45,396 bases of DNA from Candidatus Evtepia faecavium (GTDB lineage Bacteria > Bacillota > Clostridia > Oscillospirales > Oscillospiraceae). Positions 1 to 9,792 of the stretch are shown here, in pieces. The translations under genes and the position numbers were made by a program. Each line of letters starts with the position of its first letter. Positions within the stretch are counted from its first letter, which is position 1. The stretch spans positions 1 through 45,396 of the forward strand of contig DXDK01000065.1 of the NCBI GenBank assembly GCA_019115545.1, in the 5' to 3' direction. A model generated the notes under the pieces. That model made no database searches and was not told the origin of the DNA. It saw only the letters and a program-made list of their open reading frames with translations.

Positions 1-589
1 CGGCGGCCTTGGTGTAGATACCGCCGCCCACACGGGCAAACAGGGCCATGAAGGAAGCGCCCATGCCGTTCATGACCATGATGTTGCCCAGGGTCATGGG
101 GTCGTCAATGCCGGCGGCAAAGCGCAGGATGGTGAACCAGATGGTGATGTCCAGAATACCCAGGCCCACCACGGTGAAGCCCATGACGGAACCGGAGGAG
201 AAGGCCACGCGCAGGCCGCGGTTCAGGCCCTCAGAGGCGGCCTGGGCGGTGCGGGCGTTGGCGTTGGTGGCGATCTTCATGCCGATGAAGCCGGCCAGCA
301 TGGACCAGATACCACCGGTGAGGAAGGCGAAGGGGGTAAACTTGGACAGCATGTCCCCGCCGCTGCCAAAGGCAATGATCAGCAGGACCACGAAGACCAC
401 CGCAAAGACCTTGGCTACGGTGGTGTACTGGTGCTTCAGATAGGCGTTGGCACCCTCACGGATGGACTGCGCGATCTTCTGCATCGTGGCGCTGCCTTCG
501 GAGTAGGACATGACTTTCTTGCGTTGGATCGCGGCGAACAACAGCGCCAAGACGGCGCCGATGAAGCCGATCCATAGATACTTTTCCAC
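1..589 (-). CDS. hppA: Membrane-bound ion-translocating pyrophosphatase, N-terminal part (runs off the window edge)
   Basis: Minus-strand translation from a GTG start at 589 with an AAAGGAG RBS: VEKYLWIGFIGAVLALLFAAIQRKKVMSYSEGSATMQKIAQSIREGANAYLKHQY...GLNRGLRVAFSSGSVMGFTVVGLGILDITIW...; typical H+/Na+-PPase N-terminus. Not in the ORF track (GTG start, edge truncation). Confidence 0.92.
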   Translation of the reverse strand, partial: MEKYLWIGFIGAVLALLFAAIQRKKVMSYSEGSATMQKIAQSIREGANAYLKHQYTTVAKVFAVVFVVLLIIAFGSGGDMLSKFTPFAFLTGGIWSMLAGFIGMKIATNANARTAQAASEGLNRGLRVAFSSGSVMGFTVVGLGILDITIWFTILRFAAGIDDPMTLGNIMVMNGMGASFMALFARVGGGIYTKAA

Positions 590-655
590 GAACGACACTC
601 CTTTTCTTTTTCCGCATTGCCCGGGAACAGCAATGCCTATACGAATAACAGAGTT

Positions 656-683
656 ATTCTAGCACATTTGCACTATATTTCAA
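656..683 (-). promoter_or_regulatory. Candidate SigA promoter for hppA
   Basis: Minus strand TTGAAA-N16-TAGAAT, about 70 nt upstream of the hppA start. Confidence 0.6.
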
Positions 684-760
684 GAGAGTTTTTGCCCTTA
701 TTATAACTTTTTGAAAGATTGCACAAAAAGTACAAAAGAAGGAACGGAAAACAGGGAAAA

Positions 761-788
761 TCCGGCAGACCTGCCGGGGTCTGCCGGA
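761..788 (-). terminator. Rho-independent terminator of the trk operon
   Basis: Minus strand TCCGGCAGACC-CCGGCA-GGTCTGCCGGA followed by TTTT; just downstream of the trkH stop at 821. Confidence 0.65.
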
Positions 789-820
789 TGGGCAAAAACG
801 GTGGGGAGAAGGGTTTTCCC

Positions 821-2257
821 TCAATCCTTCCGCCAGGTGGAGGGCAGCAGGAGGATGAGGATGGGGAAGACCTCCAGACGGCCGATGAGCATGGCCAGGG
901 AGAGCACCCACTTGCTCAGGTGGGAGAAAGCGGAGAAGTTCCCCATGGGGCCCACGGACTCCAGGCCGGGGCCGGTGTTGGACAGGCAGGCCAGGGTGGC
1001 GGTGAAGGAGGTGGTGAGGGAGAACCCGTCCAGGCACACGATGAGGCACCCCAGGCCCAGTACCGCCATGAAGCACAGGAAGAAGACGAAGGCGGTGTTC
1101 AGGGTGTCCTCGTCCACCGGCTTGCCGTCCAGCTTCACCACCTTCACTGCCCGGGGGTGGATCAGCCGCCGCAGGGACCGGTGGGCGCAGCGGAACATCA
1201 GCAGCACCCGGGAGGCCTTGATGCCGCCGGCGGTGCTGCCGGCGCAGCCTCCCAGGAACATCAGCAGCAGGAGGACGAACTGGGGCAGCACCGGCCACAG
1301 GGCAAAGTCCGTGGTGGCAAAGCCTGTGGTGGAGACGATGGAGGCCACCTGGAACCAGGCGTCCCGGAAGGCGTGGCCGGCGGTGTCGTACAGGGGCAGG
1401 ATGTTCCCAAACACCACCACCACCGCCAGGACCACCGCCAGGAGGAAGAACTTCAGCTCGTCGCTGCCCAGGGCCTGGCGGAGGCGGCCGGTGATCACCA
1501 GGAAGAACACGGCGAAGTTCAGGGAGCACAGGAGCATGAACACCGTGATGATGATCTCGCAGGCGGGGAGGTTGTAGGAGGCGATGCTCAGGTTCCGCAC
1601 GGACAGGCCGCCGGTGCACACCGTGGCAAAGGTGGTGGTGATGGCGTCAAACCAGGGCATGCCGGCGATGCGTAGGGCGATGGTCTCCGCCGCGGTGAAG
1701 ACGATGTAGATGCAGTACAGGATCCGGGAGGACATGGCGGTCTTGGGCACCAGCTTGGAGGCCACGGGGCCGGGGGACTCCGCCTGGACCAGCACCTGGG
1801 TCCGCCCGCCCACCTTGGGCAGGAAGGCCAGGGTGAAGATCAGCACCCCCATGCCCCCGATCCAGGAGGCGAAGGACCGCCAGAACAGGATCCCGTGGGG
1901 GAGGGACTCCACCTCCGTGAGGATGGACCCACCGGTGGTGGTGAAGCCGGAGACCACCTCAAAGAAGCAGTCGGTGTAGGAGGCAAATTCCCCGGAGAAC
2001 CAGAAGGGCAGGGCGCCGAAGAGGCTCATGGCCAGCCAGATGAGGCCCACCACGGCAAAGCCCTCCCGGGGGAAGAAGTCGGGCTTGGCCTTCAGCCGGG
2101 ACAGCAGGGTGCCCAGGGCCCCGGTGAGCACAACGGTGTAGAGGAAGGGGCGGGGGTCCTCCCGGTAGCCCAAAGCTACCACCAGGGGGACCAGGATGCA
2201 CAGGGCCTCCACCTGGAGGGTGCGGCCCAGGGTGCGGAGCATGAGTTTGTAGTTCAT
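821..2257 (-). CDS. trkH: TrkH family potassium uptake protein (paralog 1)
   Basis: 478 aa; four P-loop/filter segments GFTTTGGS, VCTGGLS, VSTTGFAT, LSNTGPG and a GGCAGSTAGGIK motif. Confidence 0.93.
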   Translation of the reverse strand: MNYKLMLRTLGRTLQVEALCILVPLVVALGYREDPRPFLYTVVLTGALGTLLSRLKAKPDFFPREGFAVVGLIWLAMSLFGALPFWFSGEFASYTDCFFEVVSGFTTTGGSILTEVESLPHGILFWRSFASWIGGMGVLIFTLAFLPKVGGRTQVLVQAESPGPVASKLVPKTAMSSRILYCIYIVFTAAETIALRIAGMPWFDAITTTFATVCTGGLSVRNLSIASYNLPACEIIITVFMLLCSLNFAVFFLVITGRLRQALGSDELKFFLLAVVLAVVVVFGNILPLYDTAGHAFRDAWFQVASIVSTTGFATTDFALWPVLPQFVLLLLMFLGGCAGSTAGGIKASRVLLMFRCAHRSLRRLIHPRAVKVVKLDGKPVDEDTLNTAFVFFLCFMAVLGLGCLIVCLDGFSLTTSFTATLACLSNTGPGLESVGPMGNFSAFSHLSKWVLSLAMLIGRLEVFPILILLLPSTWRKD

Positions 2258-2289
2258 GGGGAAGCAAACACCTCACAGAAAGGGCTGGG

Positions 2290-3726
2290 TCAGGTCCGCC
2301 GCCAGGTAGAGGGGTGGAAGAGCAGCAGGATGGGGAAGATTTCCAGACGGCCCACCAGCATGAGGACCCCCAGGAAGATCTTGTTGAACTCCGAGAAGGA
2401 GGAGAAATTGCCGAAGGGGCCCACCAGGTCCAGCCCCGGGCCCACGTTGGACAGGCAGCCCAGGGCGGCGGTGAAGGAGGAGATGAGGGAGTGGCCGTCC
2501 AGGGAGACCACCACGCTACCCAGCCCCAGCAGCAGGAAATAGCACACGAAGAAGGAGAACACCGAGCCCAGAGTCTCCTCGTTGACCGGCTTGCCGTCCA
2601 GCTTGACCACCTTCACCGCCCGGGGGTGGGACAGGCGGAGGATGGACCGGGTGGAGGAGCGCAGCAGTAGCAGGATCCGCCCGCACTTGATGCTGCCGGC
2701 GGTGCTGCCGGAGCAGCCGCCCACGAACATGAGCAGCAAGAGCAGCGTCTGGGAGAAGGTGGGCCACAGGTTATAGTCCACCGTGGAGAAGCCCGAGGTG
2801 GAGATCAGGGAGGTCACCTGGAACACCGCGTCCCGCAGGGCGTGGCCGGCGGTGTCGTACAGGGGCAGGATGTTCCAGAACACCAGCAGGGAGACCACCC
2901 CCAGGATCCCCAGGAAGAACTTCAGCTCGTCGCTGCGCAGGGCCTGCCGGGCCCGGCCGGTGATCACCAGGAAGAACACGGCGAAGTTCAGCGAGCCCAG
3001 GATCATAAAGACGATGGCGATGATCTCGCAGGCGGGGAGGTTATAGGCCCCCAGGCTCTGGTTCATCACCGAGAAGCCGGCGGTGCACACGCAGGAGAAG
3101 GTGGTGGTGATGGCGTCAAACCAGGGCATGCCGGCGATGCGCAGGGCCACCAGCTCCGCCCCGGTGAGGACGAAGTACATCAGGTAGAGGATCTGGGAGG
3201 CGTGGGCCGTCTGGGGCACCAGCTTGGTGGAGACGGGGCCGGGGACCTCCGCCCGGAAGAGGGTCTGGGACCGCCCCCCCACCTTGGGAAGGAAGGCCAT
3301 GGTAAAGATCAGCACCCCCATGCCCCCGATCCAGGAGGAGAAGGCCCGCCAGAAGAGGATCCCCCGGGGGAGGGACTCAATGTCCGCCAGGGCGGTGCCG
3401 CCGGTGGTGGTGAAGCCCGAGGCGCTCTCAAAGAAGCAGTCGCCGAAGGAGGCAAACTCCCCGGAGAACCAGAAGGGCAGGGCCCCGAACAGGCAGAAGG
3501 CCAGCCAGATCAACCCCACCACCGTGAACCCCTCCCGGGAGAAAAATTCCGCGCGGGCCTTCAGCCGGGACAGCAGGGTCCCCAAGATCGCCACGGGGAG
3601 AATGGTATAGAGGAAGGGGAGGGGGTCCTCCCGGTAATACAGGGAGACCACCAGGGGGACCAGCAGACACAGGGCCTCCACCTGGAGGGTGCGGCCCAGC
3701 ATCCGCAGCATCAGTTTATAGTTCAT
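2290..3726 (-). CDS. trkH: TrkH family potassium uptake protein (paralog 2)
   Basis: 478 aa; GFTTTGGT, VCTAGFS, ISTSGFST, LSNVGPG; collinear along its length with the adjacent 821..2257 protein. Confidence 0.93.
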   Translation of the reverse strand: MNYKLMLRMLGRTLQVEALCLLVPLVVSLYYREDPLPFLYTILPVAILGTLLSRLKARAEFFSREGFTVVGLIWLAFCLFGALPFWFSGEFASFGDCFFESASGFTTTGGTALADIESLPRGILFWRAFSSWIGGMGVLIFTMAFLPKVGGRSQTLFRAEVPGPVSTKLVPQTAHASQILYLMYFVLTGAELVALRIAGMPWFDAITTTFSCVCTAGFSVMNQSLGAYNLPACEIIAIVFMILGSLNFAVFFLVITGRARQALRSDELKFFLGILGVVSLLVFWNILPLYDTAGHALRDAVFQVTSLISTSGFSTVDYNLWPTFSQTLLLLLMFVGGCSGSTAGSIKCGRILLLLRSSTRSILRLSHPRAVKVVKLDGKPVNEETLGSVFSFFVCYFLLLGLGSVVVSLDGHSLISSFTAALGCLSNVGPGLDLVGPFGNFSSFSEFNKIFLGVLMLVGRLEIFPILLLFHPSTWRRT

Positions 3727-3734
3727 GGCGGCGG

Positions 3735-5090
3735 TCAGAAGATGTCCCGGAAGGACTGGATCCCCTGTTGGTGGGAGATGACGATGACCCGGTCCCCGGC
3801 AGAGAGGACCGTGGTGCCCGAGGGGATGATCACGTGGCCCTCGTGGAGCACCGCCACGATGAGGAAGCCTTTCCGGATGGACAGGTCCTTCAGGGGGACC
3901 CCCAGGTGGGGGGTGTTCTCCTGGAGGATGAACTCAGCGGCCTCGGCGTCGGTGTCGGAGAGGCGGTAGAGGGCGGACATGACGCTGCCCTCCTTGGCCT
4001 GGAGCCCCCGGACCAGCCGGAGGATCCGCCCCACGGTGATGAGCTTGGGGGCCACCACGCACTCCAGCCCGGCGGCCTGGACCACGTCGGCGTAGTTCAT
4101 CCGGTTGCACTTGGCCACCACCTTGCGGATGCCCTGCTGCTGGGCATACAGGGCGGAGATCAGGTTGTCCTCATCCCGGCCGGTGAGGGCGATGAAGGCG
4201 TCGTTGTTGGTGAAGTGCTCGGAGAGGAGCAGCTCCTGGTCGGTGCCGTCCCCGTGGAGGATGAGGGCCCCGGGGAGCCACTCGGAGAGCATCCGGCAGT
4301 GGTTCTCGTCGTTCTCCACCAGGGTGACCCGCACCCCCATGGCCAGGAGCATTTTGGTGAGGTAGTGGGCGATGCGGCTGCCCCCGATGAGGAAGGCCGA
4401 CTGGATCTTGGGCAGGTCCCGCCCCAGGCCGCGGAGGTAGACCGACAGGTCCTTGGGGGTGCCGGTGACGTAGAGCTTATCCCCCGCCCGGGGCACGAAG
4501 GTGCCGTCGGGGATGATGACCTCCCCGTCCCGCTCGGCGGCGGAGAAGAGGATGGACAGGGTGCTGGTCCGGCCGAAGAGGTCGGACAGGGGGTGGCCCA
4601 CGATGGGGTCATTCTCCCGCACCCGGACGCCGATCATCTCCACCTTGCCCCGGAAGAAGGTGTCCACATTGGCCGCCGCCGGCAGGCGGAGCAGACGGGA
4701 GATCTCCAGGGCGGTGGAATACTCGGGGTTGATCACCGCGTCGATGTTCAGATCCTTCTGCAGGGAGGCCAGGTCGTCGGTGTAGGCCACATCCCGGATC
4801 CGGGCGATGGTGTACTTGGCCCCCAGCCGCTTGGCCGTGAGGGCGCAGAGCATGTTGACCTCGTCCATGTTGGTGGTGGCCAGGACCAGGTCGGCGTCCT
4901 CCGCGCCGGCTTCCCGGAGGACGGAGGGGGCGGCGCCGGGCCCCTTGATGCACATGACATCCAAGGTGTCGTTGGCCTCTTGTATGACCTCCTCGTCGTT
5001 GTCGATGATGGTGATATCGTGGTCCTCCTGGGAGAGGAAGGAGGCCAGGGTGGAGCCCACCTTGCCGGCCCCCACAATGACAATGTTCAA
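3735..5090 (-). CDS. trkA: Trk system potassium transporter TrkA (two RCK/NAD-binding halves)
   Basis: MNIVIVGAGKVGSTLASFL... and a second Rossmann segment AFLIGGSRIAHYLTKMLLAMG...; likely TTG start at 5090 after GGAAAGG. The tracked ORF to 5192 is probably over-extended. Confidence 0.92.
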   Translation of the reverse strand: MNIVIVGAGKVGSTLASFLSQEDHDITIIDNDEEVIQEANDTLDVMCIKGPGAAPSVLREAGAEDADLVLATTNMDEVNMLCALTAKRLGAKYTIARIRDVAYTDDLASLQKDLNIDAVINPEYSTALEISRLLRLPAAANVDTFFRGKVEMIGVRVRENDPIVGHPLSDLFGRTSTLSILFSAAERDGEVIIPDGTFVPRAGDKLYVTGTPKDLSVYLRGLGRDLPKIQSAFLIGGSRIAHYLTKMLLAMGVRVTLVENDENHCRMLSEWLPGALILHGDGTDQELLLSEHFTNNDAFIALTGRDEDNLISALYAQQQGIRKVVAKCNRMNYADVVQAAGLECVVAPKLITVGRILRLVRGLQAKEGSVMSALYRLSDTDAEAAEFILQENTPHLGVPLKDLSIRKGFLIVAVLHEGHVIIPSGTTVLSAGDRVIVISHQQGIQSFRDIF

Positions 5091-5225
5091 AGCGCATCCG
5101 CCTTTCCGCAAGCGGGTCAGATCCCGCCGAACTGAGGGGAGGGAACCCTCGTAAACGCCCCCTATCATACCACAGAAAAAAGGGCGGTGCAACGAAGGAA
5201 ATCCCCCAAACGGCGGCTTCCGGCT

Positions 5226-5253
5226 TTGAAAAGAAAAGAAAGTGTGCTATAAT
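5226..5253 (+). promoter_or_regulatory. Candidate SigA promoter for the MATE transporter
   Basis: TTGAAA-N16-TATAAT upstream of 5334. Confidence 0.65.
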
Positions 5254-5333
5254 ATGACAAACCTTCCGAAGGAAGACAAAAACCAACCCATAAACCCCCA
5301 AAGCGCGGGGCAGGGGCGAAAGGAGGCGGCGCT

Positions 5334-6677
5334 GTGCGGCAAATGGACCTGACCCAGGGGAGCATCTGGCGGTCGCTGCTGATCTATGCCTGGCCGGTGG
5401 TGCTCTCTTCCCTGCTCCAGTCGGCCTATTCCATTACAGACCTCATCGTGGCCGGGTGGTTCGTGGGGGAGAACGGCATCTCCGCCATCAACAACGCCAG
5501 CCAGGTGATGCAGATCCTCACCCAGATCATCATGGGCATCACCACCGGCGGCAACATCCTGATGAGCCAGTACTACGGCAGCCGGGACCACGCCAGCCGG
5601 ATGCGCACCAACCGCACCCTTTTTGCCTTCTCCGTGGCGGCCGGGGCGGTGATGACGGGGGTCATCCTCCTCCTCAGCCGGCCCATTCTCATCGGGCTCC
5701 GGGCCCCGGCCCTGGAGGACGCCACCGCCTACCTCACCCTCTGTGCCCTGGGCCTGGTGCCCATCTTTGGCTACAACGCCCTGTCGGCCATGCTCCGCTC
5801 CGTGGGCAACTCCCGCCAGCCCTTCTACTGCGTGGCGGTGACGGCGGGGTGCAACATCGTCCTGGACTGCCTCTTCATGGGGGCCTTCCACTGGGGGGTG
5901 CGAGGGGCGGCCCTGGCTACGGTGCTGGCCCAGACCGCCAGCTTCGTGGTCTGCCTGTGGTATGTCCTGCGGCACCGGGACCTCTTCGGCCTGGGCCGGG
6001 GCCAGGGGAGCATGGAGGCCGCTCTGCTCACCCAGATGCTGAAGCTGGGGATCCCCAGCGCCGTGCAGATGACGGTGGTGGGCCTGAGCTGGCTGGCCAT
6101 GACCTTCCTCATCAACGACTACGGGGTGGCCGCCTCCGCCGCCAGCGGCATCTGCGCCAAGGTGAAGGACGTGGCCCTGCTGTCCACCCTGGCCCTGTAC
6201 ACCGCGGCCACCACGGTGATTGCCCAGTGCCTGGGGGCCGGGAAGTTTGACCGGGCCAGCCGGGTGGTCCATGTGGCTATGCGCATCTCCATCGGGACGG
6301 CGGCGGTGCTGGTCCTGCTCATCGAGCTCTTTGCCCCCCAGATCCTCTCCATTTTCAACCCCGACCAGGCCACCATGGCCCTGGCGGTGCAGAATCTGCG
6401 CATCGAGATCCTGGGGCAGCTCTTCTATGCCAGCTTCATGGTCTACAACGCCCTGCCCATGGGGGCGGGGCACACCATGTTCGCCCTGGCCTCCAGCCTG
6501 CTCAACTGCATCGTGGTGCGGGTGGTGCTGGCGGTGGCCCTGAACCACGTCTATGGCCTGGTGGGCATCTTCTGGGCCTGCGCCATCGCCCCGGCCTCCT
6601 CGGTGCCCCTGGGGTATATTTACGAGAAGACCGGAAAATGGCGCCGGCGGCTGGTGCAAAGCCCCGGGGAGGGGTGA
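5334..6677 (+). CDS. MATE family efflux transporter
   Basis: 447 aa, multiple TM segments, MATE-like SIWRSLLIYAWPVVLSSLLQSAYSITDLIVAGWFVGENGISAINNAS; GTG start after AAAGGAGG. Confidence 0.9.
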   Translation: MRQMDLTQGSIWRSLLIYAWPVVLSSLLQSAYSITDLIVAGWFVGENGISAINNASQVMQILTQIIMGITTGGNILMSQYYGSRDHASRMRTNRTLFAFSVAAGAVMTGVILLLSRPILIGLRAPALEDATAYLTLCALGLVPIFGYNALSAMLRSVGNSRQPFYCVAVTAGCNIVLDCLFMGAFHWGVRGAALATVLAQTASFVVCLWYVLRHRDLFGLGRGQGSMEAALLTQMLKLGIPSAVQMTVVGLSWLAMTFLINDYGVAASAASGICAKVKDVALLSTLALYTAATTVIAQCLGAGKFDRASRVVHVAMRISIGTAAVLVLLIELFAPQILSIFNPDQATMALAVQNLRIEILGQLFYASFMVYNALPMGAGHTMFALASSLLNCIVVRVVLAVALNHVYGLVGIFWACAIAPASSVPLGYIYEKTGKWRRRLVQSPGEG

Positions 6678-6703
6678 GCCCTGCGGGGGTTTCTACAGAA
6701 TGG

Positions 6704-6741
6704 AAAAGCGGAGCGCGCCGGGGGGGCGCGCTCCGCTTTTT
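6704..6741 (+). terminator. Rho-independent terminator downstream of the MATE gene
   Basis: AAAAGCGGAGCGCGCC...GGCGCGCTCCGCTTTTT, 16-bp arms with a U-tract. Confidence 0.85.
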
Positions 6742-6746
6742 GAGAG

Positions 6747-6780
6747 AAAAAAGTCCCCCGGTCAAATGACCAGGGGACTT
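6747..6780 (-). terminator. Rho-independent terminator downstream of rplL
   Basis: Minus strand AAGTCCCCTGGTCATTTGACCGGGGGACTTTTTT. Confidence 0.8.
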
Positions 6781-6805
6781 GGAATGGAAAAAGAAAGGGG
6801 AGAGA

Positions 6806-7186
6806 TTACTTCAGCTCGACCTTGGCGCCGGCCTCTTCCAGCTTCTTCTTCATCTCCTCGGCCTCGTCCTTGGACACGCCTTCCTTGATGGCCTTGGGAG
6901 CGGCCTCGACAACGGCCTTGGCGTCGGCCAGGCCCAGGCCGGTGATCTCACGGACGGCCTTGATGACCTTGATCTTCTCGTCGCCGAAGCTGGCCAGGAC
7001 CACGTCGAACTCGGTCTTCTCAGCGGCGGCCTCAGCAGCGGGGGCGGCGCCAGCGGCGGCAACGGCCACGGGGGCGGCGGCGGAGACGCCGAACTCGTCC
7101 TCCAGAGCGTGAACCAGCTCGGACAGTTCCAGGACGGTCAGAGCCTTAACTTCTTCAATCAGAGCAGTGATCTTTTCGCTTGCCAT
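6806..7186 (-). CDS. rplL: 50S ribosomal protein L7/L12
   Basis: 126 aa; [38 protein letters not shown]...[70 protein letters not shown]. Confidence 0.98.
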   Translation of the reverse strand: MASEKITALIEEVKALTVLELSELVHALEDEFGVSAAAPVAVAAAGAAPAAEAAAEKTEFDVVLASFGDEKIKVIKAVREITGLGLADAKAVVEAAPKAIKEGVSKDEAEEMKKKLEEAGAKVELK

Positions 7187-7265
7187 AGTAGGATACCTCC
7201 AAAATAGTATAGTAAAGAATCATTTGTTTGCCAGGGGTTTCTCTGTACAAAACAGGGGGGTGGGC

Positions 7266-7805
7266 TTACTCGCCCTTCTGGTCGGCGATGGCCTGCATCA
7301 CACGGGCCAGGCCAGAGATGTTGGCGTCCAGCACAGTGGCCAGACCACGGATGGGGGCAATGAGGGTGCCCAGGACGGTGGCCACCAGGACCTCTCTGCT
7401 GGGCAGGTCGGCCAGGGCCTTGACCTCCTCCACGGAGATGACCTTGCCATCCACGAAACCGGCCTTGATGAAGAACTTCTTCTGGTCAGCCAGCTTCTTG
7501 GAGAACTCGGACACCACCTTGGCGGCGGCCACGGGGTCGCCCTCGCAGATGGCGATGGAAGTGGTCCCCTCCAGCACGTCGCACAGGTCGTCCAGGCCGG
7601 CGTTCTTGGCGGCGAACCGGGTGAGGGTGTTCTTCATGACGAAGTAGTCCACGCCGTTTTCCCGCATCTTGGCGCGCAGCTCGGTGTCCTCTGCCACGGT
7701 GATGCCCTTGTAGTCCACGATGACGCCGGCGGCGGCATTCTGGAACTTCTCGGTCAGGGAAGCGACGATGGCCTGTTTCTCACTGAGGATCTTTGCGTTA
7801 GGCAT
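7266..7805 (-). CDS. rplJ: 50S ribosomal protein L10
   Basis: 179 aa; MPNAKILSEKQAIVASLTEKFQNAAAGVIVDYKGITVAEDTELRAKMRENGVDYFVMKNTL... Confidence 0.97.
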   Translation of the reverse strand: MPNAKILSEKQAIVASLTEKFQNAAAGVIVDYKGITVAEDTELRAKMRENGVDYFVMKNTLTRFAAKNAGLDDLCDVLEGTTSIAICEGDPVAAAKVVSEFSKKLADQKKFFIKAGFVDGKVISVEEVKALADLPSREVLVATVLGTLIAPIRGLATVLDANISGLARVMQAIADQKGE

Positions 7806-7840
7806 ACAGTTGTTTCACCTCCACAAATAGAATGGGAACC

Positions 7841-7876
7841 AAAGAAAACGTCCCCGCGCCAAAAGACACGGGGACG
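7841..7876 (-). terminator. Terminator/attenuator hairpin inside the rplJL leader
   Basis: Minus strand CGTCCCCGTGTCTTTTGGCGCGGGGACG-TTTTCTTT. Confidence 0.75.
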
Positions 7877-7978
7877 TGCAGCAATCGTAGGGACAGGCAC
7901 CTCCCAAAGGGGGAGGGCTGTTTGACTGCATCCTCGGCAGGATTTATGGGGCACCTGCTGTCTTTGGAACGCTGTGAC
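7846..7978 (-). ncRNA. Ribosomal protein L10 leader (autoregulatory 5' UTR of rplJL)
   Basis: Minus-strand leader holds GTTCCAAAGACAGCAGGTGC...CCTGCCGAGGATGCAG, resembling the L10-leader core, between rplA and rplJ. Class recalled from the known L10 leader family; not covariance-tested. Confidence 0.8.
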
Positions 7979-8044
7979 ATTGTATCATTCCGGAAAGGTT
8001 CTGTCAAGAAATTTTCCGGGGAATGACCGAAATTTTTGCCGGCC

Positions 8045-8737
8045 TTACACCAGCTTGGCGGCGTTGACCTTGATGCCGGGGCCCATGGTGGAGGCCACGA
8101 CGCAGCTCTTCACATAGGTGCCCTTGGCGGCGGCGGGCTTGGCCTTCAGGATGGCGCCCATGAGGGTGTTGAAGTTCTCGCTGAGCTTCTCGGGGCCGAA
8201 GGAGACCTTGCCGATGGGGCAGTGGATGATGTTGGTCTTGTCCAGACGATACTCCACCTTACCGGCCTTGGCTTCCTGGACGGCGCCGGCCACGTTGGGG
8301 GTGACGGTGCCGGCCTTGGGGGAGGGCATGAGGCCCTTGGGGCCCAGCAGCTTACCCAGGCGGCCCACCACGCTCATCATGTCGGGGGAGGCGATGACCA
8401 CGTCAAAGTCGAACCAGTTCTCCTGCTGGATCTTCTGGGCCAGGTCGGCCTCGCCCACGTAATCGGCGCCGGCTTCCTTGGCGGCGTCGGCCTTGTCGCC
8501 CTTGGCGAAGACCAGCACCCGGGGCACCTTGCCGGTGCCGTGGGGCAGCACGATGGCGCCGCGGACCTGCTGGTCGGCGTGGCGGGAGTCCACGCCCAGC
8601 TTCACGTGGAGCTCCACGGTCTCATCGAACTTGGCGGGGGCGGTCTTGACGATCAGATCCATGGCCTCTGCGGTGTCATACAGGTTGGCCTTGTCGATCT
8701 GCTTTGCGCTGTCCTGATACTTTTTTCCTCTAAACAT
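8045..8737 (-). CDS. rplA: 50S ribosomal protein L1
   Basis: 230 aa; [56 protein letters not shown]... Confidence 0.98.
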   Translation of the reverse strand: MFRGKKYQDSAKQIDKANLYDTAEAMDLIVKTAPAKFDETVELHVKLGVDSRHADQQVRGAIVLPHGTGKVPRVLVFAKGDKADAAKEAGADYVGEADLAQKIQQENWFDFDVVIASPDMMSVVGRLGKLLGPKGLMPSPKAGTVTPNVAGAVQEAKAGKVEYRLDKTNIIHCPIGKVSFGPEKLSENFNTLMGAILKAKPAAAKGTYVKSCVVASTMGPGIKVNAAKLV

Positions 8738-8754
8738 ATCTCTACCCTCCTGCC

Positions 8755-9180
<426 letters not shown>

Positions 9181-9258
9181 TTAGAGCACCTCCATTACGA
9201 AAATGTGGTTGGACGGAGCGGCGTGCCGCTCCTCCCACGCCCGGGATGGGTCCCGGGG

Positions 9259-9777
9259 TCAGATGGGTTCGATCTGGTCCAGGTCCAGCTCCACCGGGGT
9301 CTCCCGGCCGAACATGGACACGACCACCCGAACCTTTTGGCGCTCCATGTCGATCTCTTCCACGATGCCGAGGAAGGACTCCAGCGCGCCGTCGGTGATG
9401 CGAACATTGTCGCCCACCTGGTAGTTGACAACGACCTCCCGCTTCTCCACACCCAGAGAGGCGATCTCCGCGTCGGTGAGGGGGATGGCTTTGTTGCCGG
9501 AACCCACGAACCCGGTGACCCCCCGCACGTTGCGGACCAGGTGCCAGGTCTCGTCGGTCATCACCATTTTCACCAGCACGTAACCGGGGAAGACTTTCCG
9601 CTCCACGGTTTTCGAGCCGCTGTCGGTGATCTCGGTGACGGTCTCCATGGGGATGTTCACCCCCAGGATGAGGTCACCCATGTTGCGGTTTTCCACCGCT
9701 TTTTCGATGGTGGCTTTTACGGTGTTCTCATAACCCGAATAGGTGTGCGCCACGTACCATTTCGCTTCTTCCGCCAT
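9259..9777 (-). CDS. nusG: Transcription termination/antitermination protein NusG
   Basis: 172 aa; WYVAHTYSGYENTVKATIEKAVENR...KVFPGYVLVKMVMTDETWHLVRNVRGVTGFVGSG... Confidence 0.97.
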   Translation of the reverse strand: MAEEAKWYVAHTYSGYENTVKATIEKAVENRNMGDLILGVNIPMETVTEITDSGSKTVERKVFPGYVLVKMVMTDETWHLVRNVRGVTGFVGSGNKAIPLTDAEIASLGVEKREVVVNYQVGDNVRITDGALESFLGIVEEIDMERQKVRVVVSMFGRETPVELDLDQIEPI

Positions 9778-9792
9778 GGTAAATCACCTTTC

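Noticed and set aside
3768-5135. 455-aa plus-strand ORF
   Set aside because: Antisense shadow of trkA; composition G/V/D/H-rich with no domain.
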